The notes under the pieces: model-generated
The model's input: only the letters and a program-made list of their open reading frames with translations
Database searches by the model: none
What the model was told of the DNA's origin: nothing
Shown here: positions 46,230-57,171 of the stretch, piece after piece
Layout: every line of letters starts with the position of its first letter
Position numbering within the stretch: the stretch's first letter is position 1
Assembly: GCF_029962835.1 (NCBI RefSeq)
Contig: NC_080591.1
Location: 39,811,501 to 39,875,500 of the forward strand
DNA length: 64,000 nucleotides
Source: Magnolia sinica
Taxonomy: Eukaryota; Streptophyta; Magnoliopsida; Magnoliales; Magnoliaceae
Direction: 5' to 3'
Made by a program: the position numbers and the translations under genes

Positions 46230-48912
46230 TATCACGCCCCAAACTCAAAAAACGAGCTAACAGAATTTCCAATTACTGAATCTAATGCGACAACCTCTGT
46301 AGTACAACATTCTCGACTCCCAGCGCCATATACCAGGTTCCGATCCTAGTATCTTACAAGGAGGATTTTCAGTGTGAATTTTTTTTTGTAAATAAGAAGC
46401 ATAACCACAAGTGTACCAAAATCACAAAGGCAACATCATCATCACATATCCACTAATATCAAAATCTTGAGTACAATACATGAAGGGAAAATATAAGATA
46501 AATGCCAAAAGCTCTAGAAGCTTTGCCGCATGCTCCTGCATCAACTCGACTGCATCCTATCGTCACCTACATGCATCTATCGTGCATAAGCTTATAGAAA
46601 GCTTAGAGAGTGGTGTACATGTGTGTGCAAGATAAGTGCCAAGCACACAAATATTAGCGTAAGCGGAGTACTGGCAAGGCTATAAGTCATTTAATATCAG
46701 AGTATGCAATGCAGATTGGCTATGCAATGTAGAGTCATAATGAGCCAAATATCAGATACCACGGATGCAATACAATATGCAATCTGAAGAGCCACGAATA
46801 CCATCAGCCTCATTTAGGTCATATAAATGCAAAAACATAGCAACCCAAATGCCAAATGCCATGGATGTAATGCAATATGCAGATCCTAGCGAACCCATAA
46901 TACCATCAACCTTATTTAGGCTATGCAATACAGAAGCATAATAAACCAAATGTTATGTGCTGAGGATGCAATGCAATATGCGGTGCGAAAGAAATGAGTA
47001 AACTGGAGTGTGAAGTCGGGATGATAGTACATAGTATCGCAAGCTGTGGGGTCCATCATAAGGGACTTCTATCCAAACTAGTCCCATACCTAAATTTGGA
47101 TAGCTGGACTCAATGTGGTAAACTCCTGATCTCAAGTTAGTCGCACGCCCTAACTGAAATCTTGGCCATTGCAAAGGTACACATAACAAATTAGTTACGC
47201 ACCACCAACCCGAGTGGATACTGAATGAATAAATGAATGAGTAAAATACTGAGTATGCAACGCCTGCCCAATAAGTCCACATGTCAATACCGTACATCTT
47301 TAGGATCAGCATTGGGGTCTAGTATACTCTATGCCACACAACTGGGTAAGTGAAAGAGACCTCACTATCCGCCTACCAATATCGGCCCAACTCGTCGATA
47401 GCGTACCCATTTATGAGCTGGTCAGACTTAGCCTAACATTACCTACTCCCTCAGGCGGGTAAGACTATACCCCCTCCCAACCGACCACGACACAGTGGGA
47501 GACGTGGCCTACTAGTATATGGCCCTCATGCACTTGTATATATCCACTCGGTCTAGAAGTTGGGCCCTTGGCCTCAGGGGTTTAGGAATTTTCACCCAAT
47601 GACATCTATTGCGCTCGCATGCTAGAACCAAATATTTTCAATGTCGTATCTGGCCATCCACGACATGCCTGTGGAGGCCACGACCCTGATTTCACTAGGG
47701 CGTACAGTGGTCATATTACAAAATGTAAGATGCATAAGTCATACCATCTAATCATGCATCAAACCTGCATGTACCGCGCGCTCATGTAGAGCAACTCCGT
47801 CTCTCAGGGAGTCCCACAAATAATCAGCCCAATGGCACATGCTATGCTTAATTACGTGGGGCCCTTGGACGACAGGGATAAAACACATGCATCATGTGGG
47901 CCACTAGGATGGACGGTGTGTATACAACACATACGTGATGTGAGTCCCACTGATATGGACGGTCTATCAGCGAGTGGCTATCCACCGTCTAGACTATGGA
48001 TGGTATGGATACAACATATACATCATGGGTGGGTTCACGTACATGGTCCACTAGAGATTTGAATCCGCCACATTCTTGGACGGTGTGGATAAATCACACA
48101 CATCCAGGTGGGTCCATGTGGTGGACGGTGTGAATGAAACACGTACACCATGTGGACCCACGTCCAAGCAATGGATGGTGGTGTGCTCCACCTGATATTT
48201 GAATCTGTCATAGGCCTGGGAGTTGGATGGACGGTGTGGATAAATCACACGTACCTCGTGTGGGACCCAGAACTTGCTGACGTCACATACGTTAGCTACA
48301 TAGTTGGTGTGAGGTACTTTAGCCAATTAGCTTCCCACCATCCAGGGATTGGACGGTGTGGATATTACACATGCCTCATGATCAGACCCTTGTGATGGAT
48401 GGTTTGGATATAAAACATACCACACAAACAGACCCTTAGAGCTTGCTGATGTCTATGCAGTAGTTGAAAATGGTGGGACACAGTATATAAATCACAGTGG
48501 TTCCACAGATGAACGGCATTAATAAAACCGATACATCATGGTCAGCCCTACACAGCACGTCCAGATGGATGGTGCTAATATGCAATACATACATCACAGT
48601 GGGTCCCATCCCACACGTGTAGCACGTGTGGGGTGGGCCCCACACGTCAGCCAAATGGATGGGCGGTATGGACATAACACATACCTCATGAAGTCCACAA
48701 AACCTGCTGGCACAAGTATAACAACTAAGTGGCTGCATGGGACCCATCGTCCAAGGTCTAAACGGTGTGGATCCAGCACATGCAAGGTGGGTCCACACGT
48801 GTGGAACACTAGTGCACTGGATCAGCTGATATTTGTGTTCTCACTGTCCAGGTCGGTCCAGGTGGCATGGATCATACATCATAGTGCAGTACACAATACA
48901 TGGGGGGGGGGG

Positions 48913-48960
<48 letters not shown>

Positions 48961-49043
48961 TGCAATGATGGGGGGAGCTCCGCCACTATGAGCTCCCTTC
49001 TATGACACAATGCTTACATCAAGATGGGTCCCAAATCATGTGA
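46230..49043 (-). mobile_element. Element C 5' LTR, truncated (family C copy 3)
   Basis: Its primer-site end reads GGGGCGTGATA on the minus strand (canonical CA now TA). It runs parallel to copy 1 but lacks about 1.5 kb equivalent to 37895-39465 (join near 47853) and stops near 49043, without the TGTAAG start. (G)14(GA)n at 48902-48958. Confidence 0.75.
48902..48958. repeat. (G)n(GA)n compound microsatellite
   Basis: A run of about 14 G followed by about 21 GA units. Occupies the same LTR position as the shorter GA tract at 40572-40588 in copy 1. Confidence 0.95.
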
Positions 49044-49076
49044 GCCGAGGATGGCTCTGCCCTTGATGGGGGATAG
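49044..49076 (+). other. Purine-rich remnant before LTR D
   Basis: GCCGAGGATGGCTCTGCCC... ending TTGATGGGGGATAG, like the pol end and polypurine tract of a Gypsy element, directly before an LTR start. Confidence 0.5.
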
Positions 49077-49351
49077 TGTAACACCCTGGTCAGTGCTTCA
49101 ATGTGGGCGGGAGTGATATGGGCGGGGCTGGATGCTTGGGCGAGCTACCACGCTGGGCGATTTACTATTGCAGTTAATTGTAGCGTAACTTGTCCCACAT
49201 CAGAAGAGTTATCCGAAGTAGTAGTGGTTATATGTGTGGTTCGGACCTTTCTTGTACGAGGCCTTTTGAGGGCGACCTAGAGAACAAAACCATGCGGGTC
49301 CAGTGGGACCCAGAGAGGACAATATCATATATCGCTAGTTGGACTGTTACA
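49077..49351 (+). mobile_element. Short LTR (family D)
   Basis: 275 bp, TGTAACACCC to GGACTGTTACA, with the CTTGTCCCACATCAGAAG and GGACAATATC boxes common in short plant Gypsy LTRs. Right flank TGTGC equals the Athila gag target and pairs with TGTGT left of element C at 36487. Everything else of this element is lost. Confidence 0.7.
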
Positions 49352-50039
49352 TGTGCGATTTCAATGAGTTTGTCAAAGTAATCCCACACCTCATCGATAT
49401 TTTTGTTCATGAATTCCCCATTGCACATCGTCTCGATGAATTGGCGCATAGAAGATGTCAGTCTATCGTGGAAGAAAGTTGTTATGCACCATGTTTCAAA
49501 ACCGTGTTGTGGGCATGAACTGATGAGATCCTTGAAATGTTTCATCTTTCTTTTGGGCGAAGTTCATGATCGACTTCCTGATGGTGTTCGTCTTATGGTT
49601 TGGAAAGAATTTTTTTTATGAACTCCTTCATCATGTCATTCCATGTGCCAGTAGATCGCGGAAGTAGTGAGTGCAACCACGTCTTAGCTTTCTCTTTGAA
49701 GGAGAAAGGAAAGAGTTTTAACCTGACGGTGTCCTCAGACACGTTAGGAAAGTATAAAGTGGTTATAACCTCATCAAATTCTTGTAAGTGTAGGTATGGA
49801 CTTTTAGATTTAAGTCCAAGAAACTTTTGAAGGAGTTGGATCACTCCAGGCTTAATATCCATGTTTCTTGTGTTTCCTGGAAAAACCATACAAGAAGGGG
49901 TGCTCATCCCTGCTAGTTGTAAGTAATCTTGTAAAGTACAAGGAAGGGGTGCATGGTGCACCTTATTCTCATCCTAGACCTCTGTAACTCGAGGTTGTGA
50001 CTGATTCACCGGTTGGTTTACAAGTTGATTTGTAGCCAT
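49352..50039 (-). pseudogene. Athila-like gag, N-terminal part (copy A2)
   Basis: ATG at 50039 (MATNQLVNQPVNQSQPRVTE). The core at 49961-49593 is open over 122 codons with FPNVSEDTVRLKLFPFSFKE and STGTWNDMMKEFIKKI. Then MKHFKDLISSCPQHGFETWC and RQFIETMCNGEFMNKNIDEV at 49545-49352. A small deletion near 49540 and a frameshift near 49590 break it. It continues at 36487 beyond elements C and D. Confidence 0.85.
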
Positions 50040-50204
50040 AGCCTCAATTAACTCTAAGGATCTCGTGTGATGTCTAACCCTGTGATGGATATATAACCCC
50101 TCAACTAATCCTCCTTCACTCAAAAGATATCGAGTGTTGCCATGGACCCACTTAGGCATGAAACACTCTCAGCCCTCAATTTCATACTCTAACCTAAACC
50201 TTTA

Positions 50205-50631
50205 AAAAAAAAGAAAAAAAAAAGAAAAAAAGAAGAAGAAGAAGAAGAAGAAGGAAATAGAAATCTATAAATAGAAAGAGAGAGGGAATTAGAAAGAAGT
50301 TACCAAATTAGAAGTTCTTAAATTAAGATCCTGCAAAACAAAACAAAACAAGTTAGTTTCTAAAAATAGAAATTCTAAAATTAGAAAGTTTCTAAAAACG
50401 AATTAGGAAAGTAAACTAGTTTCTAAAAATTGAAAATAGAAAGTTTTTAAAAAGAGGAAAAGTTAGTTTCTAAAATCAAATTAGGAAAGTTTCTAAACCT
50501 AGAAATAGAAAGTTAAGTTAGTTTTTAAAATAATTAAGAAAAATCCTAACCTAAAAATAAAAAGTGAAAAAACCTTAATCTTTACCTAATTCCAAAACTA
50601 GCTAATCTCAGAAAAAAAACGCAACCGTTAG
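50205..50631 (-). repeat. Athila leader (copy A2) with (AAG)n tract
   Basis: Same leader repeats as in the other copies, plus a local A-rich and (AAG)n expansion at 50205-50255. Confidence 0.75.
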
Positions 50632-50649
50632 TCCACGGCAACGGTGCCA
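50632..50649 (-). promoter_or_regulatory. Primer-binding site, tRNA-Asp (copy A2)
   Basis: Minus strand TGGCACCGTTGCCGTGGA: 16 of 18 match to the tRNA-Asp site, the best preserved of the three. Confidence 0.87.
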
Positions 50650-52929
50650 AAAACTTGTTCACAACCCCAAGTGTAGGGTCGCGATGTAGTAATAATCTCG
50701 GTGAGACCGAGGTCAAATCCACAGGGACTAATCTTGTGTATATTCTGAAAGTAACTAGAACTAGAACTAGAAAAAGATGTGAATCTGAATCTGAATTAAT
50801 TGAGAGAGTAATTTTGATTAGAGTAATTAAAACTAACAAATTTAAAAGTGGTAACTAGGGTTTCCAAGGATCCACTTGTAGAGATCAGGAAGATTTATGC
50901 TTGATTCAAGGACACGGCTGGAATCAGAGTCCCATCTTATCCAATTGGAAGATATCTCAGTAAAACCAAATTTGAACTTCCTTTGACCTAATTCTCAATG
51001 GATGAGAGGTGTGCGAACTGGAAGTGATTCCATCACAAAACCATGCCCTTGAGATAAGGTAAACAACAGGTTCCGATCCTGGGATCCTACAAGGAGAATT
51101 TTCCAAAGTACATTTTTCTCGTAAAAAGCATAATCACAAGTTTACCCAGATCACAAAAGCAACATCATCATCACATATCCACTATTATAAACTTTGAATA
51201 CAATGCTGAAAGGGAAATACAAATGTTAAAATAAAATTAAAGCTCCAAAAGACAGCTGCACGCTCCAAGCTCAATGCCGCTGCGACCAACGTCACCTGCA
51301 CACATCTATCGTGCATAAGCTTATAGAAAGCTTAGAGGGTGGTGAAAGTATGTGCGCAAGATAAGTGCTAAGCGCACAAATACAATGTTATAATCATACA
51401 ATGTCAAAAATACTTACGAAATCATAAATCCTACGATATCAAAGTAAGCAGAAATACTGACAAGTCCATGAGTCATATAATATCAAAGTACATAATACAA
51501 ATCAACTATGTAAATTAGTCATAAAGAGTCAAGTATCAGATACCGAGAATGCAATACAATATGCGGTACGAATGACCTTGCAGGAGTGTGAAGTCAGGAT
51601 GATGGTACGTAGTATGCAAGCTATGGGGTCTACCATAAAGGACTTCTATCCAAACCAGTCTCATACCTAAATTTGGATAGTTAGACTCAAAGTAGTAAAC
51701 TCCTAATCTCAGGTTAGTCGCACGCCCCAACCGAAATCCTAGCCATTGTGAGGGTACACGTAACAAATAGTTGCACACCACCGGCCCAAGCGGATAATGA
51801 ATGAATAAATGAATGAGTATGCAACTCCTGCTCCACAAATCAGTACTTTACATCTCTGGGATCATCATTGGGGTCTAGTACACTTTACATGCAATCGTCG
51901 CCTACTAGAGGCGCAACCATATAAGTGGAAGAGACCTCACTATCCCCCTGGCCAGTAGTCAGCCAATATCTACCCGGCATATTGATAACAGACCGAATCA
52001 CAAGCTAGTCAAACTCAACCTAGCTATGCCCACTACCCACGGGAGGGTAAGGCCACACCCCCTCCAACCGACCATGAAATAGTGAGAGACGTGGCCTACT
52101 GGTATACGGCCCTCATGCGCTCATATATATCCACTCGGTTTCGACATTGGGGCATCTCTTGGCCTCGAAGGTTTATAAATTTTCACTCAGGACCATCTAT
52201 GACAGCCGATGCTAATAACAGATTTATGCTGTCCCACTGGCCATCCACAATTTGCCTGTGGAGGCTACAACCCCGATGTCGCTAGGGCGTACAGTAATCA
52301 CAACACACAATGCTAGATGCATGAGTCATACAATCTAGTTGTGCTCAATCTTGCGCATACCATGCGTTCATGTGAGATAACCTCTGCCTATTAGGGAGTC
52401 TCATAACAACCTGCCCAATAACATATGCAATGGTCAACCACATCTCATAACAAACATGCAGATGATGTGTATGGGCATGTATCATGATGTTATGCTGTCA
52501 CATACTCATAATCGGTATCAATAACCGGCATCGACAATAGACCTCAACAATGTGGACATTTAACCAACATTGCCCCCAGGGAATGGCCTATATAGAGCCT
52601 AACATATAATGGACCCATGGCCTCACACAAGGGCCAAATATACAACACCATAGGCCTTACTCAAGAGCTTAATACACATCTTGATGGGCCTTTCACATGG
52701 GCCTAACATACATCATAATGGGCTCCATCACCTGGCCCTCAAATGCATCACAATGGGCCTTATCACACAGGCCTCATGTACATCACATTGGGCCTTAAAC
52801 ATGGGTTGAATACACATCACAACAGGCCTCAAATACAGGCCACATATACACCACATTGGGCCTCAAACACGGGCCGAATGCACATCACAATGGGCCTCAA
52901 ATATGGGCTGTATATACATCATATTGGGC

Positions 52930-53360
52930 CTCAACAATCGGCGCGGATAATTAGAATCGGCCTCGATAATTGGAATCAAAATCGGCCTCAACAATCAGAA
53001 TCGGTATCGATAATCGGAATCGGCCTCAACAATCGGCCTTGACAATCGAAATCATTCAAAATTAGTCTCGACAATTGGAATTAGTATCGACAATGAGAAT
53101 CAGCCTCGACAATTGGAATCAGAATCGGCCTCAACAATTGGCCTTGACAATCGGAATTGGCCTCGATAATTGGAATCAGCCTCAACAATCGAAATCGGTA
53201 TCAACAATCAGAATTGGCCTCGATATTCGGCCTCAACAATCAGAATTGGAATCAGCCTCAACAATCGGCCTTGTCAATTGGAATCAGCCTTGACAATCGG
53301 AATTGGCCTCAATAATTAGAATCGGAGACGGCCTCAATAATTGGAATCAAAATCGGTGAA
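52930..53360 (+). repeat. Tandem CGGCCTCAACAATCGGAAT array
   Basis: About 25 units of 12-19 bases built from CGGCCTCRACAATYGGAATC and shorter derivatives. Present only in family C copy 4, between two GGGCC-type arrays, so it is a local expansion. Reading frames through it (Asn-, Gln- and Arg-rich) are not genes. Confidence 0.9.
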
Positions 53361-53449
53361 AATGGACCTAACAAGGCCTAAGGGAAGGTTACAATGTGGA
53401 CATTCAACCATCATTGCCCATCAATGTAGACATTTAACCAACATTGCTC

Positions 53450-54060
53450 CCAAGGAGTGGCCCACATAGAGCCAAAATATAGTGGGCCCATGGCCTCACA
53501 CAAGGACCTAATACATATCACTATGGGCCTCACTCATGGGCTACATATACATCACAATAGGCCTCAGGACATGGACCATAAATACATCACATCAGGCCTT
53601 GCCCATGGGCCTCGAATACATCACAATGGGCCACAACCTAGGCCTCTCATACATAACATCGGGCCTTGCCATCTAGGCTGGAAATACATCACAATGGGCC
53701 TCATCATATGGGCCAAAAATATATGACAATGGGCCACTCATACGGGCCTAACATACATCACCATGGGCCATGACCCATGGGCCTCAAATACATCACAATA
53801 GGCTACAACCCAAGAGCCTCGATATATATCATAATGGGCCGTAACCCCTGGGCCTCAATATACATCAAGTGGACCGTATTAACAGGCTGCACCAATAGGC
53901 TTCATATACATCAAGTGGGTCATATGAATGGGCCGCACCAACGGGCCTCATATACATCAAGTGGGTCATATCAATGGGCCACACCAACGAGCCTCATATA
54001 AATCAAGTGGGCCATATCACATGGGCCTCAACAATGGGCTTTATTTTCATTAAGTGGGCC
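53450..54060 (+). repeat. Tandem CATACATCACAATGGGCC array
   Basis: About 18 units of about 30-38 bases with ATGGGCCTC and ATACATCACAATGGGCC. Towards the right end the unit changes to CATCAAGTGGGYCATATCAA. Confidence 0.85.
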
Positions 54061-56848
54061 CACCGTAACGTTTATTTTCCATCAAATCTGTTCATAAGGT
54101 CACATGGACCTGACTTAAGAGGAAAAACAAATTTCATACAAATCCAAAACTTTTGTGACCCCAAAATCGGGTTTCAATGGTAGCCGTTCAATCCCCACTG
54201 ATTTCTGCAGTGTGGTCCACCTGATAGATCTGCCTCATTTTTTATCTTAAGCCCTGAGACGAGCTTGCCAATTGGATGGACAGTTTAAATGTAACACATA
54301 CATTACTGGTGGGGTCCACTGTCCCAAAACGAACAGACGGTGTGGAAATACAGATATATCACGGCATTGGTCCCACCATCCAGCCATCTGGATGTGCGGA
54401 TTTGACCCATACATCATGGTGGAGTCCACACTGATGGATGGTGTGCAATATAATACATACATCAGTGGGCCCCATGGAGCTCACTAGCAGCCATATAGCT
54501 GGTGTACGGTACCTTTGTTAATCTATCCAGTAGGTGGGTCCCACATGGGGCCACCACACACATGTATATATAATATAATATAATATAATATTTATTATTG
54601 TTTATGAAGGAGGTCCAGTGTCCAGACCTTGGACGCTGGACACATACTTCATGTGGGATCCCACCAGCCGGATAACTGGACGGTGTGTATAAGAGGTGGG
54701 TCCACACACCACATCAGATACATCACGTGGTAGCTCTCAGATTGTAGCAGCTTTAAGCTGCTAGACCGCTACCCAACAGTCCAGATGGACGGTGTTGATT
54801 TAACACATACTTCATGATTAGCACCCACATCCACCGTCCAGATGGACGGTGCACATACATACATCACAGAAGGGCCTGTACAGCACTATCCATATGGACG
54901 ATGCAGATGCACACACACATCAAGGAGGGGCCCCACGTGGCAGGTGGGCGGTATAGGTAAAACATATACCTCATGAAGGGCCCATAGAACTTGGTAATGT
55001 CAATACATCAACAATATAGCTGCTGTAATGACTCCAACCAATCAGCTTCCACATGGTGGGTCCCACACATGGCCCATCGTATATATTATATTAATATATA
55101 TCATATATTATATGTCCACTCCAGCCTCCAAATGGATGGCTAGACGGTTGGATGTCATACATACATTTCAAGGGGGGCCACCGTCTAGAGATCTAGATGG
55201 TGTGGATAACATAAATATCATGGTGGGTCACTTGAGTGTGGCCCACCAGTGGATTAAGCTAATATTTCTATTTTCCCATCATTTGGGTTTGCCCAAAGTC
55301 ATCCAACAGGTGGACAGCAAGGTGGCTGCCACTGATGGATGGTGTGGATCTACTCAATTCATCAAGGTGGGCCACACATCAAAGAGAGAGAGAAAGATCG
55401 GAGTAGTGAAGGGACCCCACCACTATGGGCCCCTCTATATAATGCATACATCAATGTGGGTCCCACCATAAGTGGGCCCTTAAATCAAAAAATCAAAACA
55501 TAAAGTCACCCACCATTAGATCTCCTCTTCCTTCTTCCACCAATGTATGCTAGAGCTCCAATGGATGGACTTCAACGGTTGAGATCGATCATGGAGGGTG
55601 GGATTAGATGGTAGGAAGGTGAGCCACACTTAGCTCTTTCTCATGGAGAACTTGGATGTCCAACTCCCATGGTTGCTTAGGAGAATGAGTTTGAAATGAG
55701 AGAGAATGAGGATGGGATGTAAGAGAGAGAGAGAGGGAAGTGATGGATGGATAGAGTGGGTGTTGTAAGAAATGGGAATGGAAAGTATGGGTTGGATTGA
55801 ATTTGGTGTAAAGGTGGAATGGGTTGGGAGAGAGAGTATTGACTTGGGGAAAAGAAGGAATGAGTGCATGTACTTGGGATAGGGTGAGGTGACATTGGGG
55901 TATAGAGGGTGTACTTAACTTAATTGATGTGACTGGTCATAGAGATTCTCTCAGAATTCACAACGCGCGGCATTTTTCTTGAGATGAATGCAGGCCCAAA
56001 TCTTCTGGCCCGAGTATTGGATCGGTGCACGAGTCACAGCGACAGCGCGGTCGCTAGGGTATAAGTTTTCAATTTAGTCGACTTTGATATGTAGGACTTG
56101 GCTTAGGATCATGTGCAAACATCGAATACAAGTCGAGGGTTGCTGGAATTCGACTGGAAGGACAGCGGAAGCCTAAAGAATAATACGGTTAGGATATGGG
56201 TCTTACACCTTAAACCCTAGAAGAAGGAACATCCTAAGGACCCTTATTTATAGTTTTGCAACTCAAACTTTCGCACTGAGTTGGAAAAATCTGGAAACTG
56301 CCTAATATTTTCACAATTCGTGTGTTGCCTGCGTAACCTTAGATTAGTCGAGGACAGCCTTCTACTGGTCAAGAGTTATCTTCAACTAGTCGAGGATGCC
56401 GAGAATTAAAGGATTTTGATCGCTAGAGTTCGAGTCAAGGAATCTTCGACTGGTCGAGTAGGATCCTTCGATTGGTCGAAGATGGGCTTAGACTAGTCAA
56501 AGGATGCAAATTTTTAGGGTTCCTTTACTCAAGTCTTCAATTCTCTTCATTCCTCACTAGGTTTTCTTGGATCTTTGGCATGTGAATTCTTCATTTTTGG
56601 TCTTCTAAGATCCAACCTTTGCTTTGGTGATTCTTGAGCATTAAATTCATGCTTTTAGCATCTTTTTCAATCCAAGCTCTTAAATTCACCTTGCAACACA
56701 AACATGATTAAAATACAACATTAGCATTATCATAATCATAAGCATCAACATTACGCATCTTGTAATTCTAATTTTAAAATTTTTTTCCAATTTTTCACAA
56801 TTTTCGTTCAAAGACTAAGAAAACACTGATTAACTTGTCTAATCCACA

Positions 56849-57171
56849 CCCCCCAACCTAAAATCTACATTGTCCTCAATGTAAAAGAAATAAGCATGTA
56901 ATATAAAAGAGGCAATGAAAAGAAAATGGAAGTGATGGAAAGATAATACCTGAAGATGGAATTTTTGAGGCTTTTCCAATGATCTTAGTGTGAAAATGGG
57001 TTAGCACAAAAGACTCAATAGACAATAAGCAAACTATCCTAAACAGCGGAAAGAAAAATATCCTAAAAAAGTGAAAAGTAAACTATCCTGATCCTAAATT
57101 CTTTAAAAGTAGTAAACCTAACTATGAAAATAAGGGAAAACTACTTAGTCATGACACAAGGTTCTTCCTCG
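56849..57171 (-). mobile_element. Athila 3' internal fragment (copy A3)
   Basis: Polypurine-side untranslated region, closest to 8061-8390. It ends at about 57171, where Copia LTR sequence begins. Copy A3 is otherwise lost. Confidence 0.7.

Larger units (their letters stand above)
36488..49043 (-). mobile_element. Element C: long-LTR Ty3/Gypsy element with deleted pol
   Basis: Minus strand. 5' LTR 46230-49043 (truncated), tRNA-Met primer site, gag pieces, remnant of the pol 3' end and polypurine tract, 3' LTR 36488-41385. The pol end reads VNFKDEIFIRREEL just before the 3' LTR start, a pattern usual in chromovirus-type Gypsy elements. Protease, RT, RNase H and integrase are missing. A solo LTR of the same family (42088-45808) is inserted in opposite orientation in gag. 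Confidence 0.75.
51068..56207 (-). mobile_element. Family C LTR inside Athila LTR1 (copy 4)
   Basis: About 5.1 kb. It keeps the LTR start (minus strand TGTAAGACCCATATCC at 56207) but has lost about the last 120 bases at the other end, together with adjoining Athila LTR. Internal arrays are the longest of the family: GGGCC units at 52660-52940 and 53450-54060, an AATCGG array at 52930-53360, and GGTGTGGAT units at 54270-55360. No internal region was found, so it is a solo or end-truncated LTR. Confidence 0.78.
50656..56848 (-). mobile_element. Athila-like LTR1, split by a family C LTR
   Basis: LTR sequence in two parts, 50656-51067 and 56208-56848. Minus-strand start TGTGGATTAGAC after a GGGGGG purine stretch, end GGGGTTGTGAACA. 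Compared with LTR4 about 420 bases (equivalent to 7010-7430) are missing at the split. TATA box at 56253-56243, palindromes at 56510-56335. Internal Athila sequence follows at 56849, so this LTR too is shared. Confidence 0.75.
2799..57171 (-). mobile_element. Head-to-tail array of Athila-like Ty3/Gypsy elements sharing LTRs
   Basis: Five internal segments (2799-6595, 8061-9872, 10504-30218, 34312-50655, 56849-57171) alternate with four LTRs, all on the minus strand. Each LTR has the polypurine-side internal sequence of one element at its high-coordinate edge. At three of the four, the low-coordinate edge meets the tRNA-Asp primer site and leader of the next element. Gag, protease, reverse transcriptase, RNase H and integrase motifs are all Athila-type. 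No env-like ORF was found. The array is split by element B, a solo Copia LTR, element C and a further long-LTR copy. Shared LTRs are expected from unequal recombination between LTRs of related copies. Confidence 0.75.

Noticed and set aside
52743..54183. A chain of open frames of 69-99 codons
   Set aside because: They arise from tandem arrays with unit lengths that keep frame for a while. The peptides are repetitive and no domain is present.
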